In this document: in pieces, positions 15,273-23,504 of the stretch
How the letters are laid out: each line of letters starts with the position of its first letter
How positions within the stretch are numbered: position 1 is the first letter of the stretch
Source: Agrococcus jenensis
GTDB lineage: Bacteria; Actinomycetota; Actinomycetes; Actinomycetales; Microbacteriaceae
DNA: 64,000 nt
Reading direction: 5' to 3'
Assembly (NCBI RefSeq): GCF_003752465.1
Contig: NZ_RKHJ01000001.1
Location: forward strand, 2,604,001 to 2,668,000
Translations under genes and position numbers: made by a program
The notes under the pieces: generated by a model
The model's database searches: none
Seen by the model: the letters and a program-made list of their open reading frames with translations, nothing else
What the model was told of the DNA's origin: nothing

Positions 15273-17990
15273 GTGCTGAACGACCAGGACCCCTACTCGG
15301 GCCACACGGACGACGTGGACCCCAGCGAGACCGCTGAGTGGCAGGAGTCGCTGTCGCAGCTCGTCGCGGCCAATGGCCACGAGCGCGGCCGCGAGATCAT
15401 GCTCAGCCTGCTCAAGCGCTCCAAGGAGCTGCACCTGGGCGTGCCGATGGTGCCCACGACCGACTACATCAACACGATCGCGCCCGAGAACGAGCCGGAG
15501 TTCCCCGGCGACGAGGCGATCGAGCGCACGTACCGCCGCTGGATCCGCTGGAATGCGGCGATCATGGTGCACCGCGCGCAGGCGCCCGGCATCGGCGTCG
15601 GCGGCCACATCTCGACCTACGCGTCGTCGGCGGCCCTCTACGAAGTCGGGCTCAACCACTTCTTCCGCGGCCAGGACCACCCGGGCGGCGGCGACCAGAT
15701 CTTCTACCAGGGCCACGCCTCCCCCGGCATGTACGCCCGCGCCTTCCTCGAGGGCCGCCTGAGCGAGACGCAGATGGACGCGTTCCGCCAGGAGAAGTCG
15801 AAGGCCCCGAACGGCATCCCCTCGTACCCGCACCCGCGGATGATGCCCGACTTCTGGCAGTTCCCGACCGTCTCGATGGGCCTCGGCCCGATCGACGCCA
15901 TCTACCAGGCGCAGGCGAACCGCTACCTCGCGAACCGCGGCATCAAGGACGTCGCCGACTCGCAGGTGTGGGCGTTCCTCGGCGACGGCGAGATGGACGA
16001 GGTCGAGTCGCGCGGTGCGCTGCAGCTCGCCGCGAACGACGGCCTCGACAACCTGAACTTCGTCATCAACGCCAACCTGCAGCGCCTCGACGGCCCGGTG
16101 CGTGGCAACGGCAAGATCATCCAGGAGCTCGAGTCGTTCTTCCGCGGCGCGGGCTGGAACGTCATCAAGGTCGTCTGGGGCCGCGAGTGGGACTCGCTGC
16201 TCGAGAACGACCACGAGGGCGCGCTCCGCAACCTCATGAACGTCACGCCCGACGGCGACTACCAGACCTACAAGGCGGAGTCGGGCCTGTTCGTGCGCGA
16301 GCACTTCTTCGGCCGCGACCCGCGCACGCTCGAGATGGTCAAGCACATGACCGACGACGAGATCTGGAGCATGAAGCGCGGCGGCCACGACTACCGCAAG
16401 GTGTATGCCGCCTACAAGGCAGCCGCCGAGCACAAGGGCCAGCCGACCGTCATCATCGCGAAGACGATCAAGGGCTACGGCCTGGGCAAGTCCTTCGAGG
16501 CGCGCAACGCGACGCACCAGATGAAGAAGCTGACGATCGACGACCTGAAGACGTTCCGCGACTACCTGCAGCTCGACATCTCGGACAAGCAGCTCGACGC
16601 CGACCCGTACAACCCGCCGTACTTCAACCCGGGCGGCGACTCGCCTGAGATCCAGTACATGCTCGAGCGCCGCCGCGAGCTGGGCGGCTTCACGCCCGAG
16701 CGCCGCTCGAAGCACACGATCATCCCGCTGCCCGAGGCGAAGACCTACGACCTGCCCAAGAAGGGCTCGGGCAAGCAGCAGGTCGCCACCACGATGGCGT
16801 TCGTCCGCCTGCTCAAGGACCTGCTCCGCGACAAGGGCTGGGGCGAGCGGATCGTGCCGATCATCCCCGACGAGGCGCGCACCTTCGGCATCGACGCGTT
16901 CTTCCCGACGGCGAAGATCTACAACCCGCACGGCCAGAACTACACGTCGGTCGACCGCGACCTGCTGCTGAAGTACCGCGAGGCGCCCGACGGGCAGATC
17001 GTGCACGTCGGCATCAACGAGGCCGGCGCGATGGCGGCGTTCATCGCCGCCGGGTCGTCGTACTCGACGCACGGCGAGCCGCTCGTGCCGATCTACGTCT
17101 TCTACTCGATGTTCGGCTTCCAGCGCACGGGCGACTCCATCTGGGCGGCCGCCGACCAGATGACGCGCGGCTTCCTCATCGGCGCCACCGCCGGCCGCAC
17201 GACGCTCGCGGGCGAGGGCACGCAGCACGCCGACGGCCACTCGCCGCTCATCGCGTCGACGAACCCCGCTGTGCTCGCGTACGACCCGGCATACGGCTAC
17301 GAGATCGCGCACCTGACCCAGATGGGTCTCGAGCGGATGTACGGCGACAGCCCCGAGGACATCATCATGTACCTCACCGTCTACAACGAGCCCTACGTGC
17401 AGCCGGTCGAGCCCGAGGACGTCGACGTCGAGGGCATCCGCCGCGGCATCCACCGCGTCTCGGTGAGCGACCACCACCCGATCAAGGTGCAGCTGCTGGG
17501 CTCCGGCGTGGCGCTGCCGTGGCTCCACCACGCGCAGGAGCTGCTCGGCAGCGACTGGGGCGTCTCGGCCGACATCTGGTCGGTCACGTCGTGGAGCGAG
17601 CTGCGGCGCGACGGCCTCGCGGCCGACGAGCACAACTGGATGCACCCGCAGGACCACGCGAAGGTGCCGTACGTCACCCAGCGCCTGTCGGAGGCGGAGG
17701 GCCCGTTCATCGCGACGAGCGACTACATGCGCGCCGTGCCCGACCAGATCCGCGAGTGGGTGCCCGGTGACTACGCGACGCTCGGCGCCGACGGCTTCGG
17801 CTTCGCCGACACCCGTGCCGCTGCCCGTCGCTTCTTCACGATCGACAGCCACTCGGTGGTCGTCCGTGCCCTCGAGGCGCTCGCGAAGCAGGGCAAGGTG
17901 CCGCTCGGCATGGTCATGCAGGCGATCGACAAGTACAGCCTCCACGACGTGAACGCCGGCCAGTCGGGCAACGCCGGCGGCGAGTCCTAG
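15273..17990 (+). CDS. aceE: Pyruvate dehydrogenase E1 component, homodimeric type
   Basis: A 905-residue thiamine-diphosphate enzyme that decarboxylates pyruvate and transfers the acetyl group to lipoylated E2, feeding acetyl-CoA into the TCA cycle and fatty-acid synthesis. The TPP motif is [12 protein letters not shown] ... [20 protein letters not shown], followed by the glutamate and histidine regions typical of the E. coli-type E1 ([28 protein letters not shown]). The start is a GTG with AGGAG eight bases upstream; a -10-like TAGGGT at 15210-15215 gives a leader of about 50 bases. E2 and E3 genes are not nearby. It sits directly before the fatty-acid operon, a sensible metabolic neighbour. 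Confidence 0.96.
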   Translation: MLNDQDPYSGHTDDVDPSETAEWQESLSQLVAANGHERGREIMLSLLKRSKELHLGVPMVPTTDYINTIAPENEPEFPGDEAIERTYRRWIRWNAAIMVHRAQAPGIGVGGHISTYASSAALYEVGLNHFFRGQDHPGGGDQIFYQGHASPGMYARAFLEGRLSETQMDAFRQEKSKAPNGIPSYPHPRMMPDFWQFPTVSMGLGPIDAIYQAQANRYLANRGIKDVADSQVWAFLGDGEMDEVESRGALQLAANDGLDNLNFVINANLQRLDGPVRGNGKIIQELESFFRGAGWNVIKVVWGREWDSLLENDHEGALRNLMNVTPDGDYQTYKAESGLFVREHFFGRDPRTLEMVKHMTDDEIWSMKRGGHDYRKVYAAYKAAAEHKGQPTVIIAKTIKGYGLGKSFEARNATHQMKKLTIDDLKTFRDYLQLDISDKQLDADPYNPPYFNPGGDSPEIQYMLERRRELGGFTPERRSKHTIIPLPEAKTYDLPKKGSGKQQVATTMAFVRLLKDLLRDKGWGERIVPIIPDEARTFGIDAFFPTAKIYNPHGQNYTSVDRDLLLKYREAPDGQIVHVGINEAGAMAAFIAAGSSYSTHGEPLVPIYVFYSMFGFQRTGDSIWAAADQMTRGFLIGATAGRTTLAGEGTQHADGHSPLIASTNPAVLAYDPAYGYEIAHLTQMGLERMYGDSPEDIIMYLTVYNEPYVQPVEPEDVDVEGIRRGIHRVSVSDHHPIKVQLLGSGVALPWLHHAQELLGSDWGVSADIWSVTSWSELRRDGLAADEHNWMHPQDHAKVPYVTQRLSEAEGPFIATSDYMRAVPDQIREWVPGDYATLGADGFGFADTRAAARRFFTIDSHSVVVRALEALAKQGKVPLGMVMQAIDKYSLHDVNAGQSGNAGGES

Positions 17991-18073
17991 GGCCGGCGCT
18001 GTCCGCCGAGGCGGAGCTCAAGGCGCAGCAGCTCGCGTGGCTGCGGCGCACCTCGGGCGACCTCGCGACGCAG

Positions 18074-19240
18074 GTGATGCGGGCGCTCGACGACCGGCTG
18101 CCCTGGTACCGCACGATGCCGCCGTCGCGGCGGAGCGCGGTGGGGCTCGTCGCGCAGTCCGGCATCACCTCGTTCATCGCGTGGCACGAGGATCCTGAGG
18201 CGCAGCCCTGGATCGCCGCCGACGTCTTCGCGGCGGCGCCCAGGGAGCTGCTGCGCAGCGTGAGCCTGCAGCAGACGCTGCAGCTCATCCGCACGGTGGT
18301 GTCGGTCTTCGAGGAGCGGATCGGCGACGCCGACCCCGTGATGCGCGAGCCGATCCTGCGGTACTCCCGCGAGATCGCCTTCGCGGCCGCCGACGTCTAC
18401 GCCCGCGCTGCCGAGTCGCGCGGCCTGTGGGACGCGCGGCTCGAGGCGCTCGTCGTCGACTCGATCCTCACCGGCGAGCACGACGACGAGCTGCCGAGCC
18501 GCTCCGCGGCGCTCGGCTGGCACGGCCGCGGCGAGTGCGCGGTGCTCGTCGGCACCGCGCCGCGCGTGCTCGACGTCGACGTGATCCGCCGTCGTGCCCG
18601 GCATGCCGGATGCGACGTGCTCGTCGGCGTGCAGGGCACCCGGCTGGTCGTGGTGATCGGCCGCGCAGCCGCCGAGAGCGAGGACGCCGCCGAGGAGCCC
18701 ATCGCGTTCCTCGCGATCGCGGGCGAGCTCTCCGAGGCGTTCGGCGAGGGCCACCTCGTGCTGGGCCCGGTGGTGCCGAGCATCGTCGAGGCGGCGCGGA
18801 GCGCGAAGGCGGCACTCGCGGGCTTCGCCGTCGCCGACGCGTGGCGGCGCACGCCGCGGCCCGTGCGCGCCGACGACCTGCTGCCGGAGCGGGCGCTCGC
18901 GGGCGACCCCCTCGCCCGCCAGGAGCTCGTGCGCGGCGTCTATCAGCCGCTCCGCGACCACTCGAGCGACCTCCTCGCGACGCTCGCCTGCTACCTCGAC
19001 ACGGGCCGCTCGCTCGAGGCGACCGCCCGCGAGCTCTTCGTGCACCCGAACACCGTGCGGTACCGCCTCAAGCGCATCAGCGAGATCATCGGCTGGGACG
19101 CGACCGGTGCGCGCGAGGCGCTCGCGCTCCACACCGCGATCATCCTCGGCTCGATCCACGACGCGTCGCGCGAGCGCACGCAGCGCGGCGCCGCCTCGAC
19201 CCGGCATGCAAGCCGGGGCAGGTCCCCAGTGGAAGGATGA
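18074..19240 (+). CDS. fasR: PucR-type regulator of fatty-acid synthesis (FasR-like)
   Basis: A regulator of at least 388 residues ending in the PucR C-terminal helix-turn-helix (TARELFVHPNTVRYRLKRISEI). Its place immediately before fabD-fabH-acpP-fabF matches FasR, the activator of this operon described in Streptomyces. The first canonical start is GTG/ATG at 18074/18077, but the frame stays open upstream to beyond aceE's stop and encodes the helix-like LKAQQLAWLRRTSGDLATQV, which resembles the normal N-terminus of such regulators. Translation may therefore begin at the CTG at 17999, 9 bases after aceE's stop. The ATGA overlap couples it to fabD. Confidence 0.85.
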   Translation: MMRALDDRLPWYRTMPPSRRSAVGLVAQSGITSFIAWHEDPEAQPWIAADVFAAAPRELLRSVSLQQTLQLIRTVVSVFEERIGDADPVMREPILRYSREIAFAAADVYARAAESRGLWDARLEALVVDSILTGEHDDELPSRSAALGWHGRGECAVLVGTAPRVLDVDVIRRRARHAGCDVLVGVQGTRLVVVIGRAAAESEDAAEEPIAFLAIAGELSEAFGEGHLVLGPVVPSIVEAARSAKAALAGFAVADAWRRTPRPVRADDLLPERALAGDPLARQELVRGVYQPLRDHSSDLLATLACYLDTGRSLEATARELFVHPNTVRYRLKRISEIIGWDATGAREALALHTAIILGSIHDASRERTQRGAASTRHASRGRSPVEG

Positions 19241-20166
19241 ACGACGTGATCGTGATCGTCGCCCCCGGACAGGGCTCGCAGAAGCCAGGCTTCCTCGCTC
19301 CGTGGCTCGATCTGCCGGGCGTGCCCGAGCGGCTCGGCGCACTCGGCGAGGCCGCAGGCATCGACCTCGTCGAGCACGGCACGGTGAGCGACGCCGACAC
19401 CATCCGCGACACCCTCGTGGCGCAGCCGCTCATCGTCGCGGCGGGCATCCTCGCCCTCGACGCGCTCGGCGACCGCGCCCGGCTCGCCGGCGGCGTCGCC
19501 GGCCACTCCGTCGGCGAGATCACCGCCGCGGTCGCCGCCGGCGTGCTCAGCGCGGAGGACGCCATGGCGCTCGTCGGCGAGCGCGCCCGCGCGATGGCGG
19601 ATGCCGCCGCCACGACCCCGACCGGCATGGCCGCCGTGCTCGGCGCCGACGAGGGAGCCCTCGAGGGCCGGCTCGCCGAGCTCGGGCTCGAGCCCGCGAA
19701 CTACAACGGCGGCGGCCAGATCGTCGTCGCCGGCGCCGTCGACGCGCTCGCCGCGCTCGCCGAGGCGCCGCCCGAGCGTGCGCGGGTCATCCCGCTGCAG
19801 ACGGCCGGGGCGTTCCACACCGGCTACATGGCACCCGCCGTCGAGCGCTTCCGCGCCGCGGCCGCCGCGACCGCGACGAGCGACCCGACCACGACGCTCT
19901 GGACGAACCGGGACGGCAGCGCCGTCGCATCCGGTGCCGACTTCCTCGAGCTGATCGTCGGGCAGGTCTCGAGCCCCGTGCGCTGGGATCGCTGCATGGC
20001 GGCGTTCCAGGATGCGGGCGTGACGGGCATCATCGAGCTCGCGCCCGCGGGCGCCCTCATCGGGCTCGCGAAGCGCGGGCTGCGCGGCGTGCCGTCCGTC
20101 GGCATCACCACCCCTGACGACCTGGACGCAGCCGTGGCGCTGCTGGAGAGCGGAGCCGCAGCATGA
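19237..20166 (+). CDS. fabD: Malonyl-CoA:ACP transacylase
   Basis: A 309-residue enzyme that loads malonyl groups onto acyl carrier protein. It has the N-terminal PGQGSQKPGFL loop, the nucleophile elbow GHSVGEITAAVAAGV with the catalytic Ser, the second active-site His in FHTGYMAP, and the NYNGGGQIVVAG segment. Start and stop overlap fasR and fabH by four bases each (ATGA), so the three are translated as a coupled set in the standard actinobacterial type II fatty-acid synthase cluster. The ATG at 19237 follows GGAAGG. Confidence 0.95.
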   Translation: MNDVIVIVAPGQGSQKPGFLAPWLDLPGVPERLGALGEAAGIDLVEHGTVSDADTIRDTLVAQPLIVAAGILALDALGDRARLAGGVAGHSVGEITAAVAAGVLSAEDAMALVGERARAMADAAATTPTGMAAVLGADEGALEGRLAELGLEPANYNGGGQIVVAGAVDALAALAEAPPERARVIPLQTAGAFHTGYMAPAVERFRAAAAATATSDPTTTLWTNRDGSAVASGADFLELIVGQVSSPVRWDRCMAAFQDAGVTGIIELAPAGALIGLAKRGLRGVPSVGITTPDDLDAAVALLESGAAA

Positions 20167-21158
20167 CCAGGATGACGAGCCTCCCCACCCGCGCCGGCGC
20201 GCGCATCCTCGCCGTGGGAGCCGCCCGCGGCGACCTCGTGGTGCCGAACGAGGACCTCATCGGCCCCATCGACTCGTCGGACGAGTGGATCCGCCAGCGC
20301 ACGGGCATCATCAGCCGCGTGCGCGCGTCCGAGGGCATCGAGGCCGTCGACCTCGCCGAGACCGCGTCGCGCGAGGCGCTCGAGCGCGCAGGGCTCGACG
20401 CCTCCCGCATCGACGCCGTCGTCGTCTCGACCATCAGCAACACCGTGCAGACGCCGTCGATGGCCGCGCTGCTCACCGAGCGGCTCGGCGCGACGCCCGC
20501 GCCGGCGTTCGACATCTCGGCGGCGTGCGCCGGCTACGCCTACGGCGTCGCGCAGGCCGACGCGCTCGTGCGCAGCGGCATGGCCGAGCACGTGCTCGTG
20601 GTGGGCGTCGAGAAGCTCTCCGAGATCGTCGACCCGACCGATCGCTCGATCAGCTTCCTGCTGGGCGACGGCGCCGGCGCCGTCGTCATCGGCCCGTCCC
20701 ACGAGCCGGGCATCAGCCCCTCCGTCTGGGGGTCCGACGGCTCGCAGTGGGACACCATCCGCATGACGAACCCGCTGGGCTCGATGCGCGAGGGCGCCGC
20801 CTGGCCGACGCTACGGCAGGACGGCCAGAAGGTCTTCCGCTGGGCCGTCTGGGAGATGGCGAAGAAGGCGCGCGAGGCGCTCGACGCCGCCGGCGTCGAG
20901 CCCGGCGACCTCGCCGCGTTCATCCCCCACCAGGCGAACATGCGCATCATCGACGAGTTCGCGAAGCAGCTGCAGCTGCCCGACTCGGTCGCGATCGCGC
21001 GCGACATCGCCACGACCGGCAACACCTCGGCGGCCTCGATCCCGCTCGCGATGCACCGCCTGCTCGAGGAGCAGCCGGAGCTCTCGGGCGGTCTCGCGCT
21101 GCAGATCGGCTTCGGCGCGGGCCTCGTGTACGGCGCCCAGGTCGTCGTCCTCCCCTAG
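20163..21158 (+). CDS. fabH: Beta-ketoacyl-ACP synthase III
   Basis: A 331-residue condensing enzyme that starts fatty-acid synthesis by joining an acyl-CoA primer to malonyl-ACP; in Actinobacteria it favours branched-chain primers. The catalytic Cys is in DISAACAGYAYG, the His in FIPHQANMRI and the Asn in TTGNTSAASIP; the C-terminus ends with GFGAGLVYGAQVVVLP. It overlaps fabD by four bases. A TAGACT box just after its stop may provide an extra promoter for acpP, which needs high expression. Confidence 0.95.
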   Translation: MTRMTSLPTRAGARILAVGAARGDLVVPNEDLIGPIDSSDEWIRQRTGIISRVRASEGIEAVDLAETASREALERAGLDASRIDAVVVSTISNTVQTPSMAALLTERLGATPAPAFDISAACAGYAYGVAQADALVRSGMAEHVLVVGVEKLSEIVDPTDRSISFLLGDGAGAVVIGPSHEPGISPSVWGSDGSQWDTIRMTNPLGSMREGAAWPTLRQDGQKVFRWAVWEMAKKAREALDAAGVEPGDLAAFIPHQANMRIIDEFAKQLQLPDSVAIARDIATTGNTSAASIPLAMHRLLEEQPELSGGLALQIGFGAGLVYGAQVVVLP

Positions 21159-21194
21159 ACTTCAACCCGTCCACCAGACAGAAGGAGACACCCG

Positions 21195-21446
21195 ATGGCA
21201 TTCACCAAGGACGAGGTCCTGGCAGGGCTCGCCGACCTCGTGAACGACGAGACCGGCATCGCGACCGAGAACGTGCAGATGGAGAAGTCGTTCACCGACG
21301 ACCTCGACATCGACTCGATCTCGATGATGACGATCGTCGTGAACGCCGAGGAGAAGTTCGACGTCAAGATCCCCGATGACGAGGTCAAGAACCTCAAGAC
21401 CGTGCAGGACGCGGTCGACTACATCACCGGCGCGCAGGCGGCCTGA
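21195..21446 (+). CDS. acpP: Acyl carrier protein
   Basis: An 83-residue acidic protein that carries the growing acyl chain on a phosphopantetheine arm. The attachment serine is in DLDIDSISMM, preceded by the helix VNDETGIATENVQ. It has a strong AGAAGGAG ribosome-binding site and a 36-base gap from fabH, with a possible -10 element (TAGACT) in the gap, consistent with more abundant expression than its neighbours. Length and acidity are normal for the family. Confidence 0.96.
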   Translation: MAFTKDEVLAGLADLVNDETGIATENVQMEKSFTDDLDIDSISMMTIVVNAEEKFDVKIPDDEVKNLKTVQDAVDYITGAQAA

Positions 21447-21510
21447 GCCTTCGCTGCGACACGCGTGCGGCCGGGCGACCGGCCGCACGCGCCATCTACG
21501 GAGGAACCCC

Positions 21511-22746
21511 ATGACGCACAAGATCGTCATCACCGGCATCGGCGCGACGTCGCCGCTGGGCGGCACCGCGCGCGCCAGCTGGGATGCGCTGCTCGCCGGC
21601 GAGTCCGGCTCGAGCACGCTCGAGCACGACTGGGTCGCGAAGTACGAGCTGCCCGTCACCTTCGCCGCGCAGGCGAAGGTGCGCCCCGACACGGTGCTGG
21701 AGCGCCCGATCGCGAAGCGCCTCGACCCGTCGAGCCAGTTCGCGCTCGTCGCGGCCAAGGAGGCGTGGGCCGACGCCGGCTCCCCCGAGCTCGACCCTGA
21801 GCGCCTCGGCGTCGACTTCGCCACCGGCATCGGCGGCCTCTGGACGCTGCTCGACGCGTGGGACACGCTGCGCGAGAAGGGCCCGCGCCGCGTCATGCCG
21901 ATGACGGTGCCCATGCTCATGCCGAACGCGCCCTCCGCCGCGATCTCGATGCACTTCGAGGCGCGCGCCTACGCCCAGACCGTCGCCTCCGCGTGCGCGT
22001 CGAGCACCGAGGCGCTCGTGCACGCGTACGCGCACCTGCAGGAGGGCCTAGCCGACGTGGTCATCGCGGGCGGCAGCGAGTCGGCGATCCACCCGATGAC
22101 GCTCGCCGCGTTCGCCTCGATGCAGGCGCTCTCGCGCCGCAACGACGACCCGGCGACGGCATCCCGCCCCTACGACATCACTCGCGACGGCTTCGTCATG
22201 GGCGAGGGCGCGGCCGCGCTCGTGCTCGAGACCGAGGAGCACGCGCTCGCGCGCGGTGCCCGCATCTACGCCGAGCTCGCGGGCGGCGGCGTGACCGCCG
22301 ACTCGTACCACATCACGGCGCCCGAGCCCGAGGGCCTCGGCGCCAGCCGTGCGGTGGGCCTCGCGCTCTCGGCTGCAGGCGCGACCGCCGACGACGTCAC
22401 GCACATCAACGCGCACGCGACCTCCACCCCGGTCGGCGACGTGGCCGAGGTGCGCGCGATGCACCGCATCTTCGGCGAGCGCATCCGCGACATCCCGGTC
22501 TCGGCGACGAAGGCGGCGCACGGGCACCTCCTCGGCGGCACCGGCGCGCTCGAGGCCGTGTTCACCACGCTCGCGCTCAACGAGCGCGTCGCTCCCCCGA
22601 CGATCAACGTCACCGAGCAGGACCCCGAGGCGCCGCTGCGCATCTCGGGCACGCCGATGCCGCTCGGCGACGAGCCGCAGCTGGCGATCTCGAACTCGTT
22701 CGGCTTCGGCGGCCACAACGCCGTGATCGCGATCCGCTCGGTCTGA
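21511..22746 (+). CDS. fabF: Beta-ketoacyl-ACP synthase II
   Basis: A 411-residue elongating condensing enzyme, last gene of the operon. The catalytic Cys lies in VASACASSTEALVHA, and the two active-site His residues in NAHATSTPVGD and KAAHGHLLGGTGALE; the C-terminal NSFGFGGHNAV is typical. GGAGG lies seven to eleven bases before the ATG. A perfect GC-rich hairpin 13 bases after the stop ends the operon. The reductases and dehydratase of the cycle (fabG, fabI, hadAB) are not in the window. Confidence 0.95.
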   Translation: MTHKIVITGIGATSPLGGTARASWDALLAGESGSSTLEHDWVAKYELPVTFAAQAKVRPDTVLERPIAKRLDPSSQFALVAAKEAWADAGSPELDPERLGVDFATGIGGLWTLLDAWDTLREKGPRRVMPMTVPMLMPNAPSAAISMHFEARAYAQTVASACASSTEALVHAYAHLQEGLADVVIAGGSESAIHPMTLAAFASMQALSRRNDDPATASRPYDITRDGFVMGEGAAALVLETEEHALARGARIYAELAGGGVTADSYHITAPEPEGLGASRAVGLALSAAGATADDVTHINAHATSTPVGDVAEVRAMHRIFGERIRDIPVSATKAAHGHLLGGTGALEAVFTTLALNERVAPPTINVTEQDPEAPLRISGTPMPLGDEPQLAISNSFGFGGHNAVIAIRSV

Positions 22747-22759
22747 CCGACGCAACGCC

Positions 22760-22789
22760 GAGGGCCCCGCTGTACGCAGCGGGGCCCTC
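22760..22789 (+). terminator. Terminator of the fatty-acid operon
   Basis: A perfect 13-bp stem (GAGGGCCCCGCTG with CAGCGGGGCCCTC) around a TACG tetraloop, 13 bases after the fabF stop. The following bases are not T-rich, as is common in high-GC genomes. It also separates the operon from the convergent DUF3145 gene. Confidence 0.8.
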
Positions 22790-22804
22790 AGCCGTTCGTG
22801 GGCG

Positions 22805-22884
22805 CGTCAGCCGACGCGGTGGTCAGCCGACACGGTCGTCAGCCGACGCGATCGTCAGCCGACGCGATCGTCAGCCGACACGGT
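22805..22884. repeat. Five-unit 16-bp tandem array reaching into the DUF3145 3' end
   Basis: Five contiguous 16-bp units of the form CGTCAGCCGACRCGRT. Units three and four are identical; the others differ at one to three bases. The fifth unit (22869-22884) encodes the last residues HRVG and the stop of DUF3145 on the minus strand, so the array looks like outward duplication of the gene's own 3' end. Each unit contains GTCAGCCGAC, which carries a short internal inverted repeat. Confidence 0.85.
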
Positions 22885-23398
22885 GCAGCCAGATGACGGG
22901 CGACGCGTCGGAGGCGTGGCGGTAGGTCTCGAGCTCGCGGTCCCACGCGCCGCCGAGGGCGTCGTCGAGCTCGGCGAGCAGCGCCTTCGGGTCGGTGCCC
23001 GCGGCCTCCATGGCGCTGCGGATGCGGTCCTCCGGCACGACGATGGAGCCGGCGGCATCGATGCGCCGGGCGGTGATGCCGAGCTCCGGCGTGTGCATCC
23101 AACGCATGCCGTCGCTGCCCGGCGTCGGGTCCTCCGACACCTCGAAGCGCACGTCGCGCCAGCCGGCGAGAGCGCTCGCGATCGCTGCGCCGGTGCCGGC
23201 CGCGCCGGTCCAGTGCACCTCGGTGCGCTCGAGTCCGGGCGCAGCGGGTTGCGCCTGCCAGACGAAGCGGAGCGCGTCGCCGACGGCATGACCGACGGCC
23301 CACTCCAGGTGGGTGCGCATGGCGCGCGGGGACGCGTGGATCCAGACGACCCCCGTCGTGGATGCGGGACGTCGTCTGAGCGTGTTCGCGGCAGTCAT
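22871..23398 (-). CDS. DUF3145 domain-containing protein
   Basis: A 175-residue protein of the actinobacterial DUF3145 family, recognised by the start GVVWIHASPRAMRTHLEWAVGH, the WTGAAGTGAAIASALAGW segment and the C-terminal LDDALGGAWDRELETYRHA. Function is unknown; in this family of bacteria the gene is usually found beside the fab operon, which hints at a lipid-related role. The ATG at 23398 has GGGAGAG upstream. A promoter with TTGTCA (23488-23483) and CAGACT (23464-23459) 18 bases apart lies on the minus strand, giving a leader of about 55 bases. The stop codon sits in a 16-bp repeat. Confidence 0.85.
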   Translation of the reverse strand: MTAANTLRRRPASTTGVVWIHASPRAMRTHLEWAVGHAVGDALRFVWQAQPAAPGLERTEVHWTGAAGTGAAIASALAGWRDVRFEVSEDPTPGSDGMRWMHTPELGITARRIDAAGSIVVPEDRIRSAMEAAGTDPKALLAELDDALGGAWDRELETYRHASDASPVIWLHRVG

Positions 23399-23458
23399 CG
23401 TCTCTCCCTCGTTCGATGCGACTTCCCCATCGGTCGAACGATCGTTGACGACGTGACG

Positions 23459-23488
23459 AGTCTGCCACAGCCCGCTGATGAGTGACAA
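23459..23488 (-). promoter_or_regulatory. Promoter of the DUF3145 gene
   Basis: On the minus strand a TTGTCA hexamer and a CAGACT hexamer are spaced 18 bases apart, about 60 bases before the DUF3145 start codon. The bases fit a housekeeping sigma-factor promoter; transcription would begin near 23452. Identification rests on hexamer match and position only. Confidence 0.5.
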
Positions 23489-23504
23489 CCGTGTCATTCC
23501 TGGC

